This document shows, piece by piece, positions 1-4,737 of a stretch of 5,027 nt of DNA. How positions within the stretch are numbered: position 1 is the stretch's first letter; each line of letters starts with the position of its first letter. A program made the position numbers and the translations under genes. The stretch lies in contig JAHWJF010000325.1 of NCBI GenBank assembly GCA_019348515.1, positions 1-5,027 on the forward strand. The letters are read 5' to 3'. This stretch comes from Chloroflexota bacterium. GTDB lineage: Bacteria > Chloroflexota > Chloroflexia > Thermomicrobiales > UBA6265. The notes under the pieces were generated by a model. It searched no databases and was not told the DNA's origin. It was given only the letters and a program-made list of their open reading frames with translations.

Positions 1-399
1 GACGCCGCTGCCGCATGGGCGGCACTTGAGGGCACGGAGCTTGACAACCCGACGGTGCTGGCGTACTTGCGAGAGGAGTTCTCAGAAGAGATTGCTTGGC
101 TGATGAACTGGTACGACAGCGGCGTGCCGATCGTGCGCTTCGAGGTGCTGGAAGTCGACCCATCTCAGGTACTCACGGGCTTGTCTGCCGATCTCGGACC
201 TCTTGACGGCGACGTGGTAGCACGCGCTGTTGCGATCTGTCCCGCCGAGAACCTGGTGCGCAGCAGCCCAATCCGAGGGCGACGCATGCCTGCCGTGTCG
301 GCTGGCGCGTGGCGGGAGCGCCTGTCAGACGAGCACCTCGAGCTCCTTCGCAATCGCTACGGCGCCGACGTCAAGCACCTCGGCTATGAGCTCAGTTGA
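1..399 (+). CDS. Sulfotransferase-family protein, C-terminal part (5' end outside window)
   Basis: The reading frame is open from the first base to a TGA at 397-399, giving 132 visible residues; the true start lies upstream, so the internal CTG at 55 is not a start. The fragment aligns with the C-terminal half of the four complete sulfotransferases downstream: a YLREEF helix near residues 22-27, the RFEVL strand at 46-50 followed by a VDP turn (others RYExL...DP), a conserved Cys at 80 in the CPAENLVR segment, and the LSDEHLELLRNRY helix ending in LGYELS. It is the most divergent member. Where the others read R-A-A-K-V-G-D-S, it reads P-A-V-S-A-G-A-W (97-104), so the PAPS-contacting Arg is replaced by Pro, while the Trp of the canonical GDW returns. 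The PAPS loops lie outside the window, so activity cannot be judged. It probably shares a transcript with the gene 24 bases downstream. The family call is reasonably safe; function is inferred from homology. Confidence 0.75.
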   Translation, partial: DAAAAWAALEGTELDNPTVLAYLREEFSEEIAWLMNWYDSGVPIVRFEVLEVDPSQVLTGLSADLGPLDGDVVARAVAICPAENLVRSSPIRGRRMPAVSAGAWRERLSDEHLELLRNRYGADVKHLGYELS

Positions 400-411
400 C
401 ATGAGGCGTCT

Positions 412-415
412 GGAG
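412..415 (+). promoter_or_regulatory. Ribosome binding site for the sulfotransferase at 424
   Basis: GGAG sits 8 bases before the GTG at 424. It supports that GTG as the start, as does the N-terminus, which aligns exactly with the paralogs (M-R-I-x-I-x-x-P-P-K). Confidence 0.6.
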
Positions 416-423
416 ACAACGCG

Positions 424-1143
424 GTGAGGATCCTCATCGCCGGCCCACCAAAGACCGGCAACATGTGGTTGAAATGTCTCCTGGGCCGCGCGTATGGGCT
501 GAGGTGGTTGCGACCTTTCGAGACGCCCGAACGTGTGGATCTGCCGTCGTTGAGATCCTGGCTGGCGGCTGGCCGCTTTCCCGATGGCACCATCTTTCAC
601 CAGCACTATGACTTCGCGCCCGAGATCGCCGACGCGGTCGAGGCGGTACCAGCACACCTGGTGACCATCGTTCGCGATCCGTACGACGCGTTTGTATCGA
701 CGTACTACACCCTCCAGCACCATGCGGCCGAGAAGAACCAGAAGGGTCGAAAATTCACGGAGTTGATGGGAAAACCACTGGACGATCCGGGGGTGATCGA
801 GTTCTTGCGCCGCGGGGGCTACCGGAACAATCTCGAGAAAGCGCGCGACTGGGCCTCGAGCGGACGGGCGGTGGTCTTACGGTATGAGAACCTCAGCCAG
901 GATCCAATCGCGGAGCTGCAACGCGCAACCCAGCTGATGGCCCCGATTAGCATCGATAGGTTGGAGACAGCTATCGACTACTGCCGTGCCGATCGCATGC
1001 GCCAGCGCACGAAAGGGGGAAACAAACACGTTCGCACGGCGACTGTTGGTGACTCGGTGCGGCAGCTCACGCCTGACCACCTCAAGGCATTCAGCGAGGC
1101 CTATGCCGATCTCGTGGAAGAGCTTGGGTACCCGGTCCGATAG
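424..1143 (+). CDS. PAPS-dependent sulfotransferase family protein (copy 2)
   Basis: This 239-residue protein belongs to the Sulfotransfer_1 type P-loop fold. The family moves a sulfuryl group from PAPS to a hydroxyl or amine acceptor. Visible motifs are the 5'-phosphosulfate loop PPKTGNMW at 8-15 (Lys10), FHQH at 58-61 with His61 placed like the SULT catalytic base (23 residues before the next motif), the 3'-phosphate motif RDPYDAFVS at 84-92 (Arg84, Ser92), RYENL at 153-157, and HVRTATVGD at 202-210 in place of RKGxxGDW. There is no signal peptide or membrane segment, so it is probably cytosolic. It is slightly shorter than cytosolic SULTs (about 290-300 residues). The closest paralog here is the gene at 2341: ungapped, I count 127 of 239 identical residues by hand. 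Divergence is greatest at residues 28-48 and 101-119. It starts with GTG 24 bases after copy 1 and ends at a possible terminator. The acceptor is unknown; a glycan is suggested by the adjacent glycosyltransferase. Confidence 0.87.
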   Translation: MRILIAGPPKTGNMWLKCLLGRAYGLRWLRPFETPERVDLPSLRSWLAAGRFPDGTIFHQHYDFAPEIADAVEAVPAHLVTIVRDPYDAFVSTYYTLQHHAAEKNQKGRKFTELMGKPLDDPGVIEFLRRGGYRNNLEKARDWASSGRAVVLRYENLSQDPIAELQRATQLMAPISIDRLETAIDYCRADRMRQRTKGGNKHVRTATVGDSVRQLTPDHLKAFSEAYADLVEELGYPVR

Positions 1144-1151
1144 GTTCGGCG

Positions 1152-1171
1152 GGGGCACGCGAGCCCCTTTT
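1152..1171 (+). terminator. Candidate Rho-independent terminator after copy 2
   Basis: GGGGC (1152-1156) and GCCCC (1163-1167) form a 5-bp all-GC stem with a 6-base loop, followed by TTTT (1168-1171). It begins 8 bases after the TAG of copy 2. The stem and T-run are both short, so strength is uncertain. The T-run overlaps the stop codon of the convergent glycosyltransferase (TTA at 1170-1172 on the plus strand). On the minus strand no T-run follows the hairpin, so it looks one-directional. Confidence 0.5.
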
Positions 1172-2126
1172 ACGAGTTGGCCCAAAGGGCGTCCAGATTC
1201 GTAAGCACCTCCACGAATCGTTCGCGCTCTGCGTCAAGACTGTGATGCTGAACCATTGCGATAGCACTGTTCCGGAGTCTGGCGGCCGCTGGTTCCGGCA
1301 GCGTTAGGGCGCGCTCCACGTCCCGCACCATGTCGTCGAACCGGAACGCAGGGCGGAACGCATTGAGGCCGGGCAGGCAAAAGGAGCGGTTGCCAACGCA
1401 GTCCGGGCAGACGACGATGGTCCCAAGAGCCATTCCTTCGAGTGCGGGCAGATAAAACCCTTCCTCCTCGTTCGGGAGAAACAGCGTCACGCGAGCACGC
1501 CGGATCGCCTCCAGAAACGTCTCCCGTGGGACATGCTCGGTGAGCACCTCGACCGAGCGTCCATTTGTGGTGAGGTGCCCAGCGACCTGAGTGGCGAGGG
1601 CTGGCTGCTTCAGACCCGCGATGAGAAGATCGAGGGATTTCGCCCTCTGGTCGCCACTCTCGACCACCGGCACATCCATCCCATTCGGGATCACAACCGT
1701 CGTTCCACGACTTCCGGCCTCCTCTACAGCGGCAGCGACTTCCGGGCTAACGCAGATCCGGATCGCCTTGCGGTCGAGATAGTTCGATTGAATGCTCCAC
1801 TCCTGCGCATGGCGCACATGCTGGATGAGATTGAGTACGGGAATTCCACGATCGAGCAGTCCGAGCTCGTCCAGCCGCTGCCAATCGCGACCAGCCACAA
1901 ACAGGGCGTCGGGGCTCAAGCCATCGACCGATTCAATGACGTGGCCGGCCGCTTGCGTCCAGGGATTACTACTGTCCCAGGAGGAACTGGCGTCAAAATG
2001 GACACGGGCGTCGAACCCCGGCGCCGCCAGGACATGATTGAAGTAATGCCAGACCTTGAGATGGCCCCCGTGGAATCGCCGGTATTTGCGATGAAAGAGC
2101 ACGATGCGCACGCGAATCCCTGGCAC
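1170..2126 (-). CDS. GT4-type glycosyltransferase
   Basis: This 318-residue protein has a GT-B glycosyltransferase layout. The family transfers a sugar from a nucleotide-sugar donor to a growing glycan. Visible signals are the N-terminal strand RIVLFHRKYR (7-16) and Gly-Gly loop (20-21) followed by HLKVWHYFNHV, an inter-domain strand with IPNGMDVP (146-153) typical of GT4 proteins, and in the C-terminal Rossmann half the donor-binding EX7E motif EGFYLPALE (Glu222 and Glu230) followed by GMALGTIVVCPD. No membrane segment is seen, so it is probably cytosolic or peripheral. It is shorter than many GT4 enzymes (350-400). The start is uncertain: GTG at 2124-2126 has GGGG 7 bases upstream, but a second in-frame GTG at 2109-2111 (residue 6, giving 313 residues) follows AGGGA by 5 bases and puts the first strand right at the N-terminus, as usual. 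It is convergent with copy 2 and divergent from copy 3. The sugar donor and acceptor cannot be told. Confidence 0.85.
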   Translation of the reverse strand: MPGIRVRIVLFHRKYRRFHGGHLKVWHYFNHVLAAPGFDARVHFDASSSWDSSNPWTQAAGHVIESVDGLSPDALFVAGRDWQRLDELGLLDRGIPVLNLIQHVRHAQEWSIQSNYLDRKAIRICVSPEVAAAVEEAGSRGTTVVIPNGMDVPVVESGDQRAKSLDLLIAGLKQPALATQVAGHLTTNGRSVEVLTEHVPRETFLEAIRRARVTLFLPNEEEGFYLPALEGMALGTIVVCPDCVGNRSFCLPGLNAFRPAFRFDDMVRDVERALTLPEPAAARLRNSAIAMVQHHSLDAERERFVEVLTNLDALWANS

Positions 2127-2162
2127 ACGCTGACCCCGAACCTGCCAAGAGTCTAGTCGATG

Positions 2163-2176
2163 GGCGGATTTCCGCC
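2163..2176. repeat. Short hairpin in the divergent intergenic region
   Basis: GGCGG (2163-2167) and CCGCC (2172-2176) flank a 4-base ATTT loop. In the minus-strand direction it would lie in the leader of the glycosyltransferase, about 37 bases before its start. No T-run follows directly, so it is not a convincing terminator. Confidence 0.3.
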
Positions 2177-2190
2177 GCCACCAACATTTT

Positions 2191-2199
2191 TGTTACACT
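2191..2199 (+). promoter_or_regulatory. Candidate extended -10 promoter element upstream of copies 3-5
   Basis: TG-T-TACACT is an extended -10 with 4 of 6 matches to TATAAT. It sits in the only AT-rich island (about 2182-2199) of the divergent intergenic region. No good -35 hexamer lies 16-18 bases upstream, which extended -10 promoters can tolerate. It would leave a leader of about 135 bases before the GTG at 2341. The same island could also drive the minus-strand glycosyltransferase, but I see no clear -10 on that strand. Confidence 0.3.
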
Positions 2200-2211
2200 G
2201 CGCAATCGCCT

Positions 2212-2235
2212 GAGCGACAACCCGCGTGATCGCTC
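2212..2235. repeat. Inverted repeat in the copy 3 leader
   Basis: GAGCGA (2212-2217) and TCGCTC (2230-2235) are perfect inverted arms around a 12-base spacer. If the upstream promoter is real, this lies in the 5' leader of copy 3. A 6-bp stem is weak evidence on its own. Confidence 0.25.
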
Positions 2236-2240
2236 GCCTG

Positions 2241-2264
2241 GCCGGGATCGATGGAGCCGGGATC
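2241..2264. repeat. 9-bp direct repeat in the copy 3 leader
   Basis: GCCGGGATC occurs at 2241-2249 and again at 2256-2264, a 15-base period. It could be a pair of half-sites for a DNA-binding protein, or chance. GTGATC (2226-2231) and GATCAC (2261-2266) also form an inverted pair spanning the same stretch. Confidence 0.3.
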
Positions 2265-2280
2265 ACAGCGCGGAATCTAA

Positions 2281-2293
2281 CCAACCAGGTTGG
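2281..2293. promoter_or_regulatory. Perfect 13-base palindrome upstream of copy 3 (possible operator)
   Basis: CCAACC (2281-2286), a single central A, then GGTTGG (2288-2293) form a perfect odd-length palindrome 47 bases before the copy 3 start. The 1-base centre fits a protein-binding operator better than an RNA hairpin, which needs a wider loop. No regulator gene is in the window, so the role is inferred. Confidence 0.35.
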
Positions 2294-2325
2294 CTTGCCT
2301 ACACGCTTAACGGAGATCAGCTGAC

Positions 2326-2331
2326 GAGGAG
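2326..2331 (+). promoter_or_regulatory. Ribosome binding site for copy 3
   Basis: GAGGAG lies 9 bases before the GTG at 2341 and fixes that start, in agreement with the paralog alignment. Confidence 0.65.
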
Positions 2332-2340
2332 TGCGACCGG

Positions 2341-3060
2341 GTGAGAATCATTATCGCGGGGCCACCGAAGGCCGGAAACGTCTGGCTGAAGTGCCTACTC
2401 GGCCACATCTATGATTTGCGTCCGCTTACGAAACAGGAGACGCCGCAACGTCCGCAGTTCCATCTCCTCAAAGCCTGGCTCGAGGGAGGGAACTTTCCGG
2501 ACGGAACGATTTTTCATCAGCACTATGACTACAGGGATGAACTCGCTGACCTCGTCGATGCGGTGCCCGCGCACACGGTCACGATCATTCGCGATCCGTA
2601 CGACGGGTTCGTCTCCTCCTATTTCACTATCCAGCAGCATAAAGACGATGGTCTCCGCAGTGGCCGCCGGACCGACGTGATGGCCGGTAAATCCTTGAGT
2701 GATCCCGATGTCGTCGAATATCTGCGAAACGGCGGCTTTCGCAACAACATCCGCCGGGCGAAAGAGTGGATGGAAAGCGGCCGCACCTTGGTCGTTCGGT
2801 ATGAACGGCTGCACTCCGACCCGATCGAAGAGTTGCGCTCGGTCACAGACAGGATTCAACCAGTCCCGGACGAACGCATCGCCGCCGCTCTCGAGACTTG
2901 CAGCGCCGAGAACATGCGCAAGATGGGCGGAGAGAAGTCGAAGCACGTTCGTGCGGCCAAGGTCGGGGATTCGCGAGAGAAGCTCAATGCTGAGCACCTC
3001 GCCGTCTTCCGTGAGAAGTATGCCGACATGATCCGGGCGCTCGGTTACGAGGTTCGATAG
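2341..3060 (+). CDS. PAPS-dependent sulfotransferase family protein (copy 3)
   Basis: At 239 residues, this is the same length as copy 2 and its closest relative in the window. PPKAGNVW spans residues 8-15 (Lys10), FHQHYD 58-63 (His61 the candidate catalytic base), RDPYDGFVS 84-92 (Arg84, Ser92), RYERL 153-157 and HVRAAKVGD 202-210, ending in LGYEVR. Copies 2 and 3 share the GG[YF]RNN segment at 131-136, which copies 4 and 5 replace with [YF]GQQI. The segment at 101-118 is rich in charge (DDGLRSGRR) and unlike copy 2, as expected for an acceptor-facing loop. There is no signal peptide or membrane helix. It starts with GTG and is probably the first gene of a three-gene plus-strand unit with copies 4 and 5; 75 structured bases separate it from copy 4. 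The cofactor is predicted from the family motifs; the acceptor is unknown. Confidence 0.87.
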   Translation: MRIIIAGPPKAGNVWLKCLLGHIYDLRPLTKQETPQRPQFHLLKAWLEGGNFPDGTIFHQHYDYRDELADLVDAVPAHTVTIIRDPYDGFVSSYFTIQQHKDDGLRSGRRTDVMAGKSLSDPDVVEYLRNGGFRNNIRRAKEWMESGRTLVVRYERLHSDPIEELRSVTDRIQPVPDERIAAALETCSAENMRKMGGEKSKHVRAAKVGDSREKLNAEHLAVFREKYADMIRALGYEVR

Positions 3061-3070
3061 GTACTGGAGT

Positions 3071-3123
3071 CTCAGGACAAACCTGGTGCCCGCCGCGACG
3101 CTGACCGGGCGCGGAGACCTGAG
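3071..3123. repeat. Nested inverted repeats between copies 3 and 4
   Basis: The outer arms are CTCAGG (3071-3076) and CCTGAG (3118-3123). The inner arms are GTGCCCG (3086-3092) and CGGGCGC (3106-3112), a 7-bp stem with one G-T pair and a 13-base loop. Together they would fold most of the 75-base gap into a stem-loop ending one base before the copy 4 ribosome binding site. It could modulate translation or RNA stability. No T-run follows, so it is not an intrinsic terminator. Confidence 0.4.
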
Positions 3124-3124
3124 C

Positions 3125-3129
3125 GGAGG
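3125..3129 (+). promoter_or_regulatory. Ribosome binding site for copy 4
   Basis: GGAGG lies 6 bases before the ATG at 3136. It directly abuts the right arm of the intergenic inverted repeat. Confidence 0.65.
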
Positions 3130-3135
3130 GCGCAC

Positions 3136-3867
3136 ATGCGCATCGTCATCTCATCGCCCCCGAAGATGGGGAACAAGTGGATCAAGTGCCTGTTGAGCCG
3201 GGTCTACGATTTGCAATGGATTATTGGTGAAGACTCGCCAGACACGGACACCCGGCAGTTCCGGCAGTTCGTGCAGGAAGGGCGTTTCCCCGACGACACG
3301 ATCTTCCACCAACACTGCAAGTACAAGCGTCGGCTCTGTGACGCCATCGACTCGATCCCCGCGCATCTGGTGACGATCGTGCGGGATCCCTACGACGCCT
3401 TCGTCTCCATGTATCACTGGATTCAGACCCGAACGGACTATGACCGCGAGCGTGGTCGCGTCCGCAAGAAGGAGCGTCCCCGAGACGCCATGGTAGGCAA
3501 AGCGATCGACGACCCTCTCATCCTCGAATATCTCGCGGATGGCTATGGGCAGCAGATCCAGCGTGCCCATGAGTGGGTTCACAGCGGACGGGCGATCGTC
3601 GTTCGCTACGAGGAACTCCATCGCGACCCGGTTGGCGCCTTGACGCGCGTGACCAATCAGATCGAGCCGGTCGATCCCGACCGCATCGAGCAGGCGATCG
3701 AAGCGTGTAGTGTTGACAACATGCGTAAGATGAGCAAGCGCATGTCGCAGCACGTTCGCGCGGCGAAGGTCGGTGATTCTCGTGACACGCTAGGCGAGGC
3801 TCACCTCAAGATTTTCCGTGACCAGTATGGTGAGCTGCTGACATCCCTCGGATACGAAGTCCGATAG
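3136..3867 (+). CDS. PAPS-dependent sulfotransferase family protein (copy 4)
   Basis: This is the longest copy, at 243 residues, and the only one starting with ATG. Motifs in order: PPKMGNKW at 8-15 (Lys10), FHQH at 57-60 (His60 candidate base), RDPYDAFVS at 83-91 (Arg83, Ser91), RYEEL at 157-161 and HVRAAKVGD at 206-214, then the LGYEVR tail. It pairs with copy 5: both start MRIVIS, share RLCD near 67-69, SMYxW after the 3'-phosphate motif, [YF]GQQI, and RYEELHxDP. Residues 98-118 form an unusually basic insert (many Arg and Lys, e.g. RERGRVRKKERPR) that accounts for the extra length, and suggests an acidic or already sulfated or phosphorylated acceptor. There is no export signal. It lies 75 bases after copy 3 and 32 bases before copy 5. 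Product class is well supported; acceptor unknown. Confidence 0.87.
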   Translation: MRIVISSPPKMGNKWIKCLLSRVYDLQWIIGEDSPDTDTRQFRQFVQEGRFPDDTIFHQHCKYKRRLCDAIDSIPAHLVTIVRDPYDAFVSMYHWIQTRTDYDRERGRVRKKERPRDAMVGKAIDDPLILEYLADGYGQQIQRAHEWVHSGRAIVVRYEELHRDPVGALTRVTNQIEPVDPDRIEQAIEACSVDNMRKMSKRMSQHVRAAKVGDSRDTLGEAHLKIFRDQYGELLTSLGYEVR

Positions 3868-3899
3868 TCGGGAAAGACACCCGTGAGCGGTCGACGCCG

Positions 3900-4622
3900 T
3901 TGAGAATAGTGATCTCCGCTCCGCCGAAGTCGGGAAACCATTGGATTGGCTGCCTGCTCTCGACGATCTACGGACTGCAGTGGCCGACGCCAGGCGGCCA
4001 CGCCGCGACGGCAAGCCCGGAGGCCCTCGCCGAATTCGCGAGATCCGGTGGGTTCCCCGACGGCAGCATGTTCCATCACCACAGTCGATTTCACCATCGT
4101 CTCTGCGACGTGATCGACGCCATCCCCGCCCATCACGTCACCATTACTCGAGACCCGTATGATGTCTTCGTCTCGATGTACTACTGGGAGCAGGAACGAT
4201 CCTCGCGGGGGCTGGGCCGCGATCGGGCGCGACCCCGTCATGTGTTGTATGGAAAACCACTCGACCACGAGGATGTACTCGGTTTCCTGGCCGACAAATT
4301 TGGTCAACAGATTGCCAAAGCGAATGGTTGGCTGCACGGCGGGCGAGCGATTCCCATCCGTTACGAAGAGCTGCATGCCGATCCGGTCGCGGCGCTCAAG
4401 CGGGTAACGGATCAGATCGAACCAGTCACGGTCGAGCAGATCGTGTCCGCAATCGAGTCGTGCCGAGCCGATCGAGTACGCCAGCAGGATGAAAAGATGG
4501 CCTGGCATGTCAGGGCGGCGAAGGTCGGCGACTCTCTCGGCCGGCTGACCGACGCCCACCTTGCTGTCTTTCGCGAACGACACGGCAGCCTCATTCGCTC
4601 GCTTGGCTATGAGGTGCGCTAG
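3900..4622 (+). CDS. PAPS-dependent sulfotransferase family protein (copy 5)
   Basis: This 240-residue protein starts at TTG. No ATG, GTG or TTG occurs in frame between there and the stop of copy 4, and the alignment places all paralogs' first residue here. The ribosome binding site is poor (only GTGAG at 3883-3887, 12 bases away), so low translation or coupling to copy 4, 32 bases upstream, is likely. Motifs: PPKSGNHW 8-15 (Lys10), FHHH 58-61 (His61 candidate base), RDPYDVFVS 84-92, RYEEL 154-158, HVRAAKVGD 203-211, LGYEVR tail. Peculiarities are Gly17 where the others have Lys (WIGCLL against WxKCLL), a histidine cluster at 59-66, and an Arg-rich loop at 100-113. It groups with copy 4. A 10-bp inverted repeat spans its stop codon. 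Probably the last sulfotransferase of the row. Confidence 0.86.
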   Translation: MRIVISAPPKSGNHWIGCLLSTIYGLQWPTPGGHAATASPEALAEFARSGGFPDGSMFHHHSRFHHRLCDVIDAIPAHHVTITRDPYDVFVSMYYWEQERSSRGLGRDRARPRHVLYGKPLDHEDVLGFLADKFGQQIAKANGWLHGGRAIPIRYEELHADPVAALKRVTDQIEPVTVEQIVSAIESCRADRVRQQDEKMAWHVRAAKVGDSLGRLTDAHLAVFRERHGSLIRSLGYEVR

Positions 4623-4637
4623 GCTACGCGAGCGAAT
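4593..4637. repeat. Perfect 10-bp inverted repeat across the copy 5 stop codon
   Basis: ATTCGCTCGC (4593-4602) is the exact reverse complement of GCGAGCGAAT (4628-4637), with 25 bases between that include the TAG stop at 4620-4622. An RNA stem here could stabilise the 3' end or slow transcription. No T-run follows on either strand, so it is not a standard intrinsic terminator. Confidence 0.5.
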
Positions 4638-4653
4638 AGCGGACCAACAGCGT

Positions 4654-4684
4654 ACTATGCGTCCGACACGCGAGCTTTCATAGT
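4654..4684. repeat. Compound inverted repeat in the copy 5 to cvpA gap
   Basis: ACTAT (4654-4658) pairs with ATAGT (4680-4684), and GCGT (4659-4662) with ACGC (4668-4671) around a 5-base loop, leaving an 8-base bulge on the right side. The arms are short and the bulge is large, so a real structure is doubtful. The rest of the 115-base gap shows only a weak possible -35 (TTGCGG, 4699-4704) without a fair -10. Confidence 0.2.
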
Positions 4685-4723
4685 TCGAAGACCCACGTTT
4701 GCGGCCAACTGAGTCTGGCACGT

Positions 4724-4728
4724 AGAGG
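4724..4728 (+). promoter_or_regulatory. Ribosome binding site for the CvpA-family gene
   Basis: AGAGG lies 9 bases before the ATG at 4738 and supports that start. Confidence 0.55.
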
Positions 4729-4737
4729 CACGCTCAG

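Noticed and set aside
55..57. CTG at 55 as the start of the first gene
   Set aside because: The frame is open back to base 1 and the upstream residues continue the homology; a 114-residue protein would lack all PAPS-binding motifs.
325..723. A 132-codon minus-strand frame spanning the junction of copies 1 and 2
   Set aside because: It overlaps two family-supported coding regions on the other strand and looks like a shadow frame.
424..1143. P-loop motif as evidence of a kinase or GTPase
   Set aside because: PPKxGNxW lacks the GxxxxGK[ST] Walker A form, while RDPYDxFVS at the right distance is specific for the sulfotransferase 3'-phosphate site.
1533..2156. A 207-codon open frame on the plus strand opposite the glycosyltransferase
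   Set aside because: The minus-strand frame carries the EX7E glycosyltransferase motif; the plus-strand product has no recognisable feature.
2395..3135. A 246-codon open frame on the minus strand opposite copy 3
   Set aside because: It is a shadow of the sulfotransferase reading frame, with no domain signal and no supporting ribosome binding site noted.
3151..3753. A 200-codon open frame on the minus strand opposite copy 4
   Set aside because: Same pattern as the other antisense frames: it mirrors the conserved coding sequence and has no domain signature of its own.
424..4622. The tandem copies as a transposon or recent duplication
   Set aside because: Copies are only about half identical in protein, there are no transposase genes or terminal repeats, and the intergenic regions are unrelated in sequence.
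3801..4721. A 306-codon open frame on the minus strand opposite copy 5
   Set aside because: It is antisense to a gene with clear family motifs; the translation is Arg/Ser-rich with no recognisable domain, and its openness is explained by codon bias of the sense strand.
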